Positions 7,898 through 16,027 of a stretch of DNA of 61,891 nucleotides are shown here, one piece after another (the first letter of the stretch is position 1; each line of letters starts with the position of its first letter). The DNA is taken from NCBI GenBank assembly GCA_947593585.1, contig CANQDP010000007.1:1-61891 (forward strand), written 5' to 3'. The notes beneath the pieces are model-generated. The model was not told where the DNA came from. It ran no database searches and saw nothing but the letters and a program-made list of their open reading frames with translations. The translations under genes and the position numbers were made by a program. The DNA is from an uncultured Clostridia bacterium. Lineage in GTDB: Bacteria > Bacillota > Clostridia > Christensenellales > UBA1242.

Positions 7898-8449
7898 GTG
7901 CTAAATTTTATTTATAGTTTATTGTTAACTTTTAATGCAACTTCGTGGGTTATAGTATTGTATGGGGTAAAACATAATTGGACATTATTCAATATTCCCA
8001 ATTCAATATTTGTTATATTGCTATTGATAGTGCCAATTATTACATCATTATTATCTTTATTATTGGCGAAATCTTTTTCAAACGACAATTTGAGTTCATG
8101 TGTAGAGGTTGAATATGCGGATAGTTCGTTCATTCCAACATATTTAGGATACTTCTTTGTAGGACTTAGCTTAGAAAATATTCAACAATTAATTATGGTA
8201 TATATAATAATATTTATATTTACACAGGTTTCCCAAATTGAATATTTCAATCCAATTTATTTGCTATTTGGTTACAAATTTTATCACGTCAAATCATCTA
8301 AAGGAACAAAATTGTTTATAATTACAAAAAGGAAAATAAGGAATGCCAATTTAGAAAATTTAGAAAATTTAAAAAGAATTAATGAAACAACATTTATTGA
8401 ACTAAGGAGATATAAAAATGAATCAATTGTTAGCAAAAATAAAAAATAG
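7898..8449 (+). CDS. Membrane protein, KwaA-like (Kiwa anti-phage system)
   Basis: A 183-residue protein with GTG start and ribosome site GAGGAGAAATAGTG. It has hydrophobic segments near residues 4-23, 36-58, 80-95 and 97-112, and a basic cytoplasmic tail after FNPIYLLFGYKFY. Size, four helices and position immediately before a DUF4868-like gene match KwaA, the membrane sensor of Kiwa. It overlaps that gene by 32 bases. Known: KwaA senses phage-induced membrane change and works with KwaB. Inference: this pair is a divergent Kiwa. An unrelated two-gene membrane/effector module is the main alternative. Confidence 0.6.
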   Translation: MLNFIYSLLLTFNATSWVIVLYGVKHNWTLFNIPNSIFVILLLIVPIITSLLSLLLAKSFSNDNLSSCVEVEYADSSFIPTYLGYFFVGLSLENIQQLIMVYIIIFIFTQVSQIEYFNPIYLLFGYKFYHVKSSKGTKLFIITKRKIRNANLENLENLKRINETTFIELRRYKNESIVSKNKK

Positions 8450-9275
8450 AAAACAAAATTTTGAATCGGCTTTTAAGAAAATAATAGATGATAAAAGTTG
8501 CTATAGTTTTCCTAATAATATAGAGTCGGTTAACTATGATCCAAATACACTTTTAGAAGAAGGGCAATGGTATAGTATAAATGAGTTTTCAAAACAAGAT
8601 TTTTGTTTAAGTATATTAAAGGAAGACGATATTAATTCGGCTGATTTTGCGATGTTGGAAAGAGCAGAATTTCCTAAAATTGATTATATTTGCTCATATC
8701 AAGATGATAAATATTTTTATTTTCAAAAGGTTAGACCTACCCAATTGCTTTTAAAGAAGAGATTGCTATTTAGTTTTGGTAACAACTTTGTTTATGACGA
8801 AAACAATGCGAGTATAGTAATTAATTTGTATCCTGATGCTATATATAAAAAAGATGAAGATGTTTTATATTTCCAAAAATTAGAAACTATATCATCAATT
8901 TTTAAGGGAATAGAAGTTTTATATAGGGAAGCAACAGATGAAGAAACTACAGATTTTTTAAACAGCGATTTTATTAAGGTTTCAAGTAGTTTAGAGATCT
9001 CTAAAATTGGGAAAGCAAGCAGAAAACGAATAGCTATGGCTATAACAATAATCAATAAATTCTCTGAAGAGGAAAGACATCAAATTTTAGACTATACAAA
9101 ACAAAATTCAGGATTAATGCAAGAAAATGGGAGATTCTTAATTGATAATGAAGATGATATAAAAAAATTAGTTTGGGGGATAACAGAAAGATATTACGAA
9201 ACTCCTATAAGTAAAGAAAAAAGAATAGCAAATTCCATTATAAATGTGGAGAGCGGAATAATAGAAGATGCTTGA
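8418..9275 (+). CDS. KwaB-like / DUF4868-like protein
   Basis: 285 residues, starting inside the 3' end of the KwaA-like gene with a strong ribosome site (AAGGAGATAT). The middle shows the DUF4868-type pattern: YFYFQKVRP, LLLKKRLLF, then a strand pair VINLYPDAIYKKDEDVLYF and a following FEKIF-like segment (SSIFKGIEVLY). KwaB proteins are the DNA-associated effector of Kiwa and act with the membrane partner. There is no signal peptide or membrane segment. The overlap implies coupled translation and a fixed partner ratio. The family assignment is by remembered pattern, so a profile search should confirm it. Confidence 0.6.
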   Translation: MNQLLAKIKNRKQNFESAFKKIIDDKSCYSFPNNIESVNYDPNTLLEEGQWYSINEFSKQDFCLSILKEDDINSADFAMLERAEFPKIDYICSYQDDKYFYFQKVRPTQLLLKKRLLFSFGNNFVYDENNASIVINLYPDAIYKKDEDVLYFQKLETISSIFKGIEVLYREATDEETTDFLNSDFIKVSSSLEISKIGKASRKRIAMAITIINKFSEEERHQILDYTKQNSGLMQENGRFLIDNEDDIKKLVWGITERYYETPISKEKRIANSIINVESGIIEDA

Positions 9276-9297
9276 TGTTTAATTTCTATATTTTTTC

Positions 9298-9350
9298 GTG
9301 TGCTTGTCTTGGTACAAGTGGCGTCGCTACGCTCCGCCAGACAAGCACAC
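9298..9350. repeat. Hairpin, 12-bp perfect stem
   Basis: Arms GTGTGCTTGTCT (9298-9309) and AGACAAGCACAC (9339-9350) enclose a smaller TGGCG/CGCCA stem. There is no long T-run after it. It lies 22 bases after the KwaB-like stop. Confidence 0.8.
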
Positions 9351-9368
9351 ACAAAACATTTCATAAAA

Positions 9369-9454
9369 CCGCTTGAATAGAATTTAGAAAGGCGTTCGCT
9401 AGCTGAAGCAAAAGCGAAACGCCTTTTTATCTAAATTCTTAATTATTCAAGCGG
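9369..9454. repeat. 86-nt three-tier hairpin
   Basis: Three nested paired blocks are seen. CCGCTTGAATA pairs with TATTCAAGCGG (9369-9379/9444-9454). GAATTTAGA pairs with TCTAAATTC (9380-9388/9430-9438). GGCGTTCGCT pairs with AGCGAAACGCC (9391-9400/9413-9423) with one bulge and a ~12-nt loop. It is too long for a plain terminator. It could be a structured RNA, a MITE-like element or the island boundary. The rest of 9276-9666 shows only an extended -10 (TGATATAAT) near 9552-9560. Confidence 0.75.
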
Positions 9455-9666
9455 ATTTGGTTGTGGATAAAAAGATCTATAAGTGCAATTTTTATGAAAA
9501 TTTTAAAAATTTATATAGTATAAAAATTCATTTTATTCCATGATCTCCTTGATATAATCTTTGATTTAAATAGTGATTTGGGACAAAGTGCAGTACGAAT
9601 TTGCCATGCTCTTTTTTAAAACCTTATAAATGCTTGCCAATAATAAAAATTTATTATAAAATAATA

Positions 9667-9804
9667 ATGGCTAATGGCACGCCAGCTCATCCGTGTAAAG
9701 ATTTTTATCAGCCATGTTTAAAATGCAAACCAACTTTGATTTATTATCAAAGAATGTTTACGGATGCAAATAAGATAATAAATAAAAGGAGGAATGTATT
9801 ATGA
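9667..9804 (+). CDS. Small Cys-containing protein, leaderless, coupled to the next gene
   Basis: A 45-residue frame beginning MANGTPAHPCKDFY with three cysteines (HPC, QPCLKC) that could bind metal. A TATAAA hexamer at 9655-9660 is followed by exactly six bases and the ATG, the local leaderless pattern. Its TGA overlaps the ATG of the next gene (ATGA), typical of translational coupling, although the next gene also has its own AGGAGG. A non-coding leader is the alternative. Confidence 0.4.
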   Translation: MANGTPAHPCKDFYQPCLKCKPTLIYYQRMFTDANKIINKRRNVL

Positions 9805-10205
9805 ATTATCTTGATTTTTTCAAGCGTCAAGCAAAGAATTTTAAGAAAGACTATGATAATAGATTTTTCGATGGTGAGATTTATAGTCATAACAATCCTA
9901 AGTTTTTTGCAGATATAGATGATATTATAGTCTCATTTGACATAGACGAATATAAACCATTTACTTTAATGAACGCTCAACACATAATTGCTTTACTTGC
10001 AGGATTTAATAGATGGGAAAGTTTGATTCATTCAGATGAATTTGGTTTAGAATTGGGAAAACTACTTTTGGAACATAGAAATGATTGGATAAACGGATAT
10101 AATTTGTGGGATGATTGGGATAACACCCTATTGATGAATAATATGCGGAATTGGGATAATGAATCAAAACTGCAATATTTTAAAGAACGTTATATAAACA
10201 AATAA
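9801..10205 (+). CDS. Hypothetical protein, Glyoxalase_8-like (PF20066) N-terminal pattern
   Basis: A 134-residue acidic, Trp-rich soluble protein with an AGGAGGAATGTATT ribosome site. Residues ~1-75 (DFFKRQAKNFKKDY ... FTLMNAQHIIALLAGF ... WESLI) resemble a small helical domain annotated as glyoxalase-related (PF20066-like) in proteins with the pattern 'A...AGF..W..L'. No catalytic residues of true glyoxalases are visible. The C-terminus has repeated WDN/DDWDN motifs. A terminator follows. The function is unknown; the position next to the defence island may be meaningful or chance. Confidence 0.6.
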   Translation: MNYLDFFKRQAKNFKKDYDNRFFDGEIYSHNNPKFFADIDDIIVSFDIDEYKPFTLMNAQHIIALLAGFNRWESLIHSDEFGLELGKLLLEHRNDWINGYNLWDDWDNTLLMNNMRNWDNESKLQYFKERYINK

Positions 10206-10231
10206 AAAAATTAAATAAATTAAAGTTGGTT

Positions 10232-10256
10232 AAACTGATTCCTTATCAGTTTTATT
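10232..10256 (+). terminator. Terminator after the 134-residue gene
   Basis: AAACTGAT and ATCAGTTT arms with a five-base loop, then TTATT. Confidence 0.6.
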
Positions 10257-10301
10257 ATAAAATAAATAAAAATAGCCAAGTGGTGCGACTTAAGTTTAGG
10301 T

Positions 10302-10658
10302 TGGTGGAGGTGAGGGGAGTTGCACCCCTGTCCTAACAAACTATTTAACCATACACTACATGCTTAGTCAATGACTTTATTCGCCCAAACAAACTAACAT
10401 TGACACTTTGCTTGGGCTATCTCATTTATACACTTCTGTGCGCTGAGCAACACACAAAAGCGTTAACCGATAATCGACGCCAGACTTTAATGTATCGGTA
10501 CCATTAAACTGACGGCCACGCGCAACTAGGCAGCGTAAGCAAGTTTATTTTCGTTTTTAGCGTTTATTTAAATTCGTGCTAGCGAACACATGTTTAACGA
10601 GATGCCGCTCGGCATGCGTATAGATAAATAATTTGATAGTCGAAACTATTTCACCCCC
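10302..10658 (-). ncRNA. ssrA: Transfer-messenger RNA (tmRNA)
   Basis: On the minus strand the RNA begins GGGGGTGAAATAGTTTCGAC and ends ...AACTCCCCTCACCTCCACCA, with the GGTTCGA-like tRNA half formed as expected. The internal reading frame encodes a tag ending before TAG: AKNENKLAYAA, typical of the degradation signal added to stalled nascent chains. Length is ~357 nt. Pseudoknot segments such as GTTAACGC and CGATTATCGG are visible. CCA is encoded. TATAAT lies 10 bases upstream of the mature 5' end. Confidence 0.95.
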
Positions 10659-10758
10659 ATACAATATAATTATATCATAAACTAAAAAATTTTCAATTAG
10701 TTTTTTAAAATTAATAAGAAAAGTTTGAAAAAACACAAAAAAATGATAAAATTTATAT

Positions 10759-11574
10759 ATGAATTATTATTATGTTGTAAATAAAGGTGAAAATGATAAC
10801 AAAAAACTATATTTGTCTTTTGAAAATATCATAAAATCTGGTGCCATTCTTTGCAGGCAAAGAAGCGGGATAAAAAAAGATTTTGCCACTTTTAATGGCG
10901 ATGAATATATTTCATTGGCGTATTATGTAAAGCAAAGTGAGTATAAAGTGCCTAAAGTGAGTTGCAAAGAGTTTTTGCAATCTAATTTAAATAAAATTTT
11001 TAAAAATTATAGAGAATATTTAAACTATTTAAAACTTGACACATTTATAAAAACACCTATATCTTGGCAAGACTTTTTTAAGCAAAACCCAAACAAAACA
11101 AAAAAAGATTATTACAGATATTTGGATAAAATTTCAAGAAAGTATCCGATAAATTTAAAAATTTTTTTCAAAAATGTAAAAAAAGATGAAATAATTAATG
11201 AAATTTTTAAAAAATTTAATAAAAATTCAAAAATTGAAGACGTTGGCTATTCTTATGCAAATGAAAATGCTTATTATAAATATATTAAAAATGCGGATGG
11301 AATTGTGTTCGTTATAGATGATAAAATTAAAACCGAAAAAACGATTTTAATTCCTAATCTTGAAAGTGATTTCTTTAGCTTAAAATGGCAAAATAAAATT
11401 GCGGCATCTAAATCTGTTCGTTACACAAATTTAATAGGAGAGGTGCAAGTTAAAGATGCTATCCCTTTAAAAAATGTGAAATATATTGTTGTTTCAAGCA
11501 CAATAGAAAAAGAAAAATTAAAAAACATTATGAAAAAATATAAAATAAAGATAAATTTAAAAACAAAATATTAG
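10759..11574 (+). CDS. Hypothetical Lys/Asn-rich protein
   Basis: 271 residues and very lysine-rich. I recognise no family. The C-terminal third (VRYTNLIGEVQVKDAIPL then a beta-strand VKYIVVSS) is more conserved-looking than the basic helical middle (KNYREYLNYLK; DFFKQNPNKTKKDYYRYL). There is no signal or membrane segment. The start is fixed by the promoter: TTGAAA, 16 bases, extended -10 TGATAAAAT (hexamer 10747-10752), six bases, ATG, with no Shine-Dalgarno. Low GC and isolation between tmRNA and pyk suggest an accessory gene. Confidence 0.7.
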   Translation: MNYYYVVNKGENDNKKLYLSFENIIKSGAILCRQRSGIKKDFATFNGDEYISLAYYVKQSEYKVPKVSCKEFLQSNLNKIFKNYREYLNYLKLDTFIKTPISWQDFFKQNPNKTKKDYYRYLDKISRKYPINLKIFFKNVKKDEIINEIFKKFNKNSKIEDVGYSYANENAYYKYIKNADGIVFVIDDKIKTEKTILIPNLESDFFSLKWQNKIAASKSVRYTNLIGEVQVKDAIPLKNVKYIVVSSTIEKEKLKNIMKKYKIKINLKTKY

Positions 11575-11624
11575 TTTTTTCAAAATTAATTTGATATAAT
11601 ATAAAAACAAATAGGGGATGAAAA

Positions 11625-13034
11625 ATGAAAAAAACTAAAATTGTGGCGACCATTGGTCCAAGTTGCATGGACTATTCAGTGCTTAAAAAAATGTGCCAAA
11701 ATGGCATGAATGTGGTGAGAATTAATCTCTCGCACGCCAAGCATCCGGATATGGATGAAATTGTTAAGAATGTGAAAAAACTGAGGAAAGAGTTAAATAT
11801 ACCTCTTCCTATTATGTTGGACACGCGCGGCCCAGAAATTCGCGTGAAAACATTCAAGGCGGGCTCTGTGAAAATAAAGCGCGGTCAAACTTTTGTGTTT
11901 ACCGGGCGAGATATTGAAGGCAATGAAAAGGCAGTTTCATTAAACGAACCAGAAATTGTGAAAAACATCAGCGTTGGCAACAAAATCTTGGCAGTAAATG
12001 GACTTCTAGTTTTCAAAGTGGTTGAAGTTAAAAATAAAGATGTGATAACGAGGGCATTAAATTCGGGAGTGCTCTCTAACCGAAAAAGTTTGTTCTTGCC
12101 AAATGTGAAATTCTCCACGCCTTACCTAAATGATGAAGATAAGGCAGATATTCTTTGGGGCATTAAAAATGATGCTGACTTGATTGCCGCTTCGTTCGTC
12201 AATGAAGTGGACGATGTGCTCGCTCTGAGAGATTTCATCGAAAAAAATGGCGGAGATATGAAAATCATCTCTAAAATCGAATCTGCGCGAGGTGTTAAAA
12301 ACATGAATTCAATCATCTCGGCAAGTGATGGGGTGATGGTGGCTCGCGGAGATTTGGGCGTGGAACTTTCGGTTGAAAAATTGCCGGAAATTCAAAAGAC
12401 CATAATCAAAAAGGCAAATCAATTAGGCAAACCTGTCATTGTGGCAACCGAGATGCTTGAAACTATGATAACGAACAATCGCCCAACGCGCGCTGAGGTG
12501 AGCGATGTGGCAAATGCTGTTTACGATAGAACAAGCGCTGTCATGCTTTCGGGCGAAACCGCCGCAGGCAAATATCCCGTTGAAGCGGTCAAAACCATGT
12601 CAACCGTTTGCGTGGAAACAGAAAAGCATATAGACTATCAAAAAGAATTTGTTGAAAACTTTTCAAAGCAAAGCAATGTAACCGATGTGATTTCTTATGG
12701 TGCGGTTAGTGCAAGTTTTTTGCAGAGCACAAAGGCAATCGTTGTGTTCACCTCCACAGGTTTTAGTGCCAACATGATAAGCAGACACCACGCAAAGGCG
12801 AGTGTGGTTGGAGCCACTCCAAACGAAAAAGTCTATCGCCAAATGGATGTGCTATTTGGCGTTCAACCGGTCAAAACAAAGGTTTACTCCACCACAGATG
12901 CCATGTTTGCTCTCGCTAGCGAAATCGTGAAATCACTCAATCTCGCTTCGGTTGGGGACAACATAATCGTAACGAGCGGTGTGCCAAAGCAAAACGGCTG
13001 CACGAATTTGATAAAAATTGAAGAAGTGAAATAG
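11625..13034 (+). CDS. pyk: Pyruvate kinase
   Basis: It converts phosphoenolpyruvate and ADP to pyruvate and ATP, the last step of glycolysis. At 469 residues it has the length of the basic enzyme, lacking the extra C-terminal PEP-utiliser domain found in many Bacillus enzymes. Visible landmarks are KTKIVATIGPSC at the N-terminus, LDTRGPEIR, the active-site Lys region ISKIESARGV, ARGDLGVE and the signature VATEMLETMI...PTRAEVSDVANAV, followed by MLSGETAAGKYP. The pyruvate it makes would feed the nifJ product encoded downstream. Confidence 0.95.
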   Translation: MKKTKIVATIGPSCMDYSVLKKMCQNGMNVVRINLSHAKHPDMDEIVKNVKKLRKELNIPLPIMLDTRGPEIRVKTFKAGSVKIKRGQTFVFTGRDIEGNEKAVSLNEPEIVKNISVGNKILAVNGLLVFKVVEVKNKDVITRALNSGVLSNRKSLFLPNVKFSTPYLNDEDKADILWGIKNDADLIAASFVNEVDDVLALRDFIEKNGGDMKIISKIESARGVKNMNSIISASDGVMVARGDLGVELSVEKLPEIQKTIIKKANQLGKPVIVATEMLETMITNNRPTRAEVSDVANAVYDRTSAVMLSGETAAGKYPVEAVKTMSTVCVETEKHIDYQKEFVENFSKQSNVTDVISYGAVSASFLQSTKAIVVFTSTGFSANMISRHHAKASVVGATPNEKVYRQMDVLFGVQPVKTKVYSTTDAMFALASEIVKSLNLASVGDNIIVTSGVPKQNGCTNLIKIEEVK

Positions 13035-13087
13035 CAAATTTAAAACTTTGTGCAAAAAAAGCAAAAAAATAAATATACTAACAATAG

Positions 13088-13915
13088 ATGAAAGAGAAAT
13101 TTAAGCGCCTGTTCGACACAAAAACGACCCACGGCAAGATAATGAGATTTTTGGTTGTGCTCGTGGTGTTGTTTTTGCTTGTGCTTGCGGGCTTTTTATT
13201 TCTGCGCTTCACTGGTCTGTGGGAAAAGGTTAATTCCGTAAAGAAAATTCGAGAAATCGTTGAGCGTGGCGGTGTCTTTAGCCGGGCAATCTTTGTGTTG
13301 TTTCAAATTTTGCAAACCACCATTTTGCAAATTCCTGCCATTTTCGTTACAGTTGCAGGCTCAATAGTTTTTGGGCGGTTTGAAGCCTTCATAATGAGTT
13401 ATTTAGGCGTGCTTGTTGGCAGCATAATCATGTTTTACATCGGGCGAAAGGCGGGCAGAAAATTTTTAAATTGGATTATTGGTGAAGAAACTGCAAACAA
13501 ATGGATTGACAGAATGAGCGGCGGAAAATATCTCTTCTTTTTAATGATGGTTTTCCCGTGCTTTCCAGACGATATTTTGTGCGTAATTGCAGGGCTAACC
13601 AACATGAGTTTCCCTTTCTTTATGTGGACGAACATCATTGCACGCGCACTAGGGATTGGCTGCACAGTTTTCCTAGCGGACGGTGCAATAATTCCTTTCC
13701 ACGGCTGGGGGCTTGTGGTGTGGGGAATAATTGTGGTGTTTGTGGCAATCCTATTCTATTTGAGCATAAGGTTTAAAGATAAGATTGACGAAATATTAAA
13801 TCAAATCTTTAAAAAGGCAAAAGACAAAGCGAATAAGAGCCCCAACGCATCCAATAATTTGCAAGGTGCAGGGCAATCTTCAAAGCAAACTAACAAGCAA
13901 GAAAAGGACGAATAA
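13088..13915 (+). CDS. TVP38/TMEM64 (VTT domain) membrane protein
   Basis: 275 residues. A first helix near residues 20-42, then the VTT core: FVTVAGSIVFG, GSIIMFYIGRKAGRKF and the conserved FPCFPDDILCVIAGL re-entrant segment, ending with two helices and a hydrophilic Lys/Asn/Gln tail of ~40 residues. DedA/VTT proteins act in lipid scrambling or flux across the membrane; the substrate here is unknown. Upstream, TATACT (13074-13079) sits eight bases before the ATG with no ribosome site, so the transcript is probably leaderless or almost so. Confidence 0.85.
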   Translation: MKEKFKRLFDTKTTHGKIMRFLVVLVVLFLLVLAGFLFLRFTGLWEKVNSVKKIREIVERGGVFSRAIFVLFQILQTTILQIPAIFVTVAGSIVFGRFEAFIMSYLGVLVGSIIMFYIGRKAGRKFLNWIIGEETANKWIDRMSGGKYLFFLMMVFPCFPDDILCVIAGLTNMSFPFFMWTNIIARALGIGCTVFLADGAIIPFHGWGLVVWGIIVVFVAILFYLSIRFKDKIDEILNQIFKKAKDKANKSPNASNNLQGAGQSSKQTNKQEKDE

Positions 13916-13938
13916 ATCAACCTTCTTGCTTGATTTTT
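13915..13938 (+). terminator. Terminator after the VTT-domain gene
   Basis: AATCAA and TTGATT arms followed by TTTTT right after the stop codon; the stem is short. Confidence 0.5.
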
Positions 13939-14012
13939 TATTATCCATTAGGTATAATGAAATTATTGGAAATCAGGGTTAAAATATGTGCCCGTTTGCA
14001 CAAGGAGAAAAA

Positions 14013-14804
14013 ATGAAAATCGTAAGTTACAACATAAACGGCATAAGGTCATCGGCGAGCAAAGGGCTGTTTGAGTGGGTAAATGAGTTAGATGCGGATG
14101 TGGTTTGCATTCAAGAAGTGCGTGCAAACGAAGAGCTCGCCAAATCGCTTTTAAACATCGGCGAGCAAATCAGCATTTTTTCTTCAAATTTGTTTTTAGA
14201 TAAATATAATGTCATTTTAAATTGTGGGAATGTGGCAGGATATGCCGGCACGATGATTTTGTCGAAAGAAGAGCCTGTTAGAGTGGTGCTTGGGATTGAT
14301 GGTGAAGAAGATTTAGAAGGAAGAATTATCACTGCATATTTTAAAAATTTCGTTGTGGTGAATTGCTATGTGCCAAACGGTGGCAGCCGCTTGGATTTCA
14401 AAATGGAATATATCAAAAAACTCACTTCATATTTAGACGAATTAAACAAACACAATCGTGTGATATTTTGCTCAGATTTTAATGTGGCGCACACAGAATT
14501 GGATTTATCTCATCCAAAAGAGTGTGCACGGAGAACGGGCTTTTTAGATTTTGAAAGGGAAGCGCTTTCTCGCCTTTTAGATAAAGGTTTTTGCGATTTG
14601 GTGCGTAAATTTAATGGGCAAAATAAGGTTTACACCTGGCGCAGTTATAAGAGCAGAAATGTGGAAACAGAGGATTTTGGCTGGAAATATAGGTTTGATT
14701 ATATTCTATGCTCAAATAAAATGAGCGATAATTTCAGCAATGTTTCTATTCCAGATCTAGTGTATAGCGACCATTTGCCTATTGTGGCAACCTTTAATGT
14801 TTAA
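14013..14804 (+). CDS. xth: Exodeoxyribonuclease III family (AP endonuclease)
   Basis: It repairs abasic sites and trims 3' ends. The EEP-fold landmarks are in order: MKIVSYNINGIRS, VVCIQEVRA (catalytic Glu), the NCYVPNGG strand, FCSDFNVAHTELDL (DxN), RTGFLDFERE, the YTWRSYKSR segment and the final SDHLPIVA His. The frame opens at 13986, but the start at 14013 is preferred because AAGGAGAAAAA lies just before it. The 263-residue product is a normal length. Confidence 0.9.
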   Translation: MKIVSYNINGIRSSASKGLFEWVNELDADVVCIQEVRANEELAKSLLNIGEQISIFSSNLFLDKYNVILNCGNVAGYAGTMILSKEEPVRVVLGIDGEEDLEGRIITAYFKNFVVVNCYVPNGGSRLDFKMEYIKKLTSYLDELNKHNRVIFCSDFNVAHTELDLSHPKECARRTGFLDFEREALSRLLDKGFCDLVRKFNGQNKVYTWRSYKSRNVETEDFGWKYRFDYILCSNKMSDNFSNVSIPDLVYSDHLPIVATFNV

Positions 14805-14893
14805 GGGCTAAAATGTTGACATACACAACAATTTTAATGAAATCGTTTGCAATTAAATTTTTTATATGATAAAATAAAGCTAAGGAGAATTTT

Positions 14894-16018
14894 ATGGGTT
14901 GGTTTAAAAAACAATTATTGTCAGTTATTGAATGGAAAGATGCCAGCAACGATATCATTGTTTATCGTTTTCCAATGCCAAATGGTGCAGAAATCATGAA
15001 TAGTTCCACTTTGGTGGTTAGGGAAAGCCAAGCGGCAGTCTTTGTTCACAAAGGGGAAATTGCAGATGTTTTTGGCCCGGGCACATACAAACTTTCGAGC
15101 GAAAACATTCCGTTCCTCACAAAACTTCTCAGCCTATCCACAAAGGGTGAGAGCAGAATTAAAGCGGAAGTTTATTTCGTAAACACTAAGCGTTTCCTTG
15201 GTCAAAAATGGGGCACACAAAATCCTGTGATGATGAGAGATGTGGATTTTGGTCATATCCGCTTGCGTGGTTATGGCACATTCGCTTTCAAGGTGAGTGA
15301 CCCAACTAGGTTTATGCGCGAGTGCTTTGGCACAAACCCTGTTTATAAGGTCAGCGATTTGGTAACTCAATATAAGTCAACATTAATTCAGCTTCTCACA
15401 GACGCCATTGGCGAGAGCAAACTTTCAGCACTCGACTTGGCTGCCAACTATAAAGAGATAGCCAAGATTGTTGAAGCAAACAGCAAGGAAGAGTTTGACC
15501 CATTAGGTTTAAAACTTTCAAACTTTGTCATTGAAAATCTTTCCCTTCCAGACGAAGTGGAAAAAATGGTGGATGAGCGCACAAAGATGGGCGTCATTGG
15601 CGACCAAATTGGCACATACACTCAGTATAAGGCAGCAAACGCAATGGAAGATGCTGCCAAAAACCCTGCGGGTGGCAACAATTTTGCCGGCTTAGGAGTG
15701 GGAATCAGCACGGGCGCACACCTTGGTGAAGTGTTTGCAGATAGCGTTTCTTCTGCAAGAAATAGGCGCAAGCCGGTAACCATTCAGTGCATCAAATGTA
15801 GGGCCACAATTCCGGGCAAATCCAAATTTTGCCCAGAGTGCGGTTCAATTCAAGCCTTATCCTGCCCAAAATGTGGCGAGCCAATTTCAAAGGGTAGCAA
15901 ATTCTGTGTGCACTGCGGTGAAAAATTGCAGTTAAGTGAAAAGGTTTGCCCAAAGTGTGGCAAGCAACTTGCTCCAGATGCAAAATTCTGCCCAGACTGT
16001 GGCGAAAAGATAAAGTAG
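14894..16018 (+). CDS. SPFH domain (YdjI-like) protein with C-terminal zinc ribbons
   Basis: 374 residues. The first ~230 match the SPFH/band-7-like 'virion core protein' group to which Bacillus YdjI belongs: MGWFKKQLLSVIEW, ESQAAVFVHKGEIADVFGPG, then NPVMMRDVDFG. A Gly/Ala-rich linker leads to three CxxC pairs of zinc ribbons (CIKCRATIPGKSKFCPECG; CPKCGEPISKGSKFCVHCG; CPKCGKQLAPDAKFCPDCG). In Bacillus, YdjI is a scaffold that recruits stress proteins at the membrane. Ribosome site AAGGAGAA, promoter TTGCAA-N17-TAAAAT. It is followed after 9 bases by another zinc-ribbon gene, so they likely form an operon. Confidence 0.85.
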   Translation: MGWFKKQLLSVIEWKDASNDIIVYRFPMPNGAEIMNSSTLVVRESQAAVFVHKGEIADVFGPGTYKLSSENIPFLTKLLSLSTKGESRIKAEVYFVNTKRFLGQKWGTQNPVMMRDVDFGHIRLRGYGTFAFKVSDPTRFMRECFGTNPVYKVSDLVTQYKSTLIQLLTDAIGESKLSALDLAANYKEIAKIVEANSKEEFDPLGLKLSNFVIENLSLPDEVEKMVDERTKMGVIGDQIGTYTQYKAANAMEDAAKNPAGGNNFAGLGVGISTGAHLGEVFADSVSSARNRRKPVTIQCIKCRATIPGKSKFCPECGSIQALSCPKCGEPISKGSKFCVHCGEKLQLSEKVCPKCGKQLAPDAKFCPDCGEKIK

Positions 16019-16027
16019 AGGTGAAAG

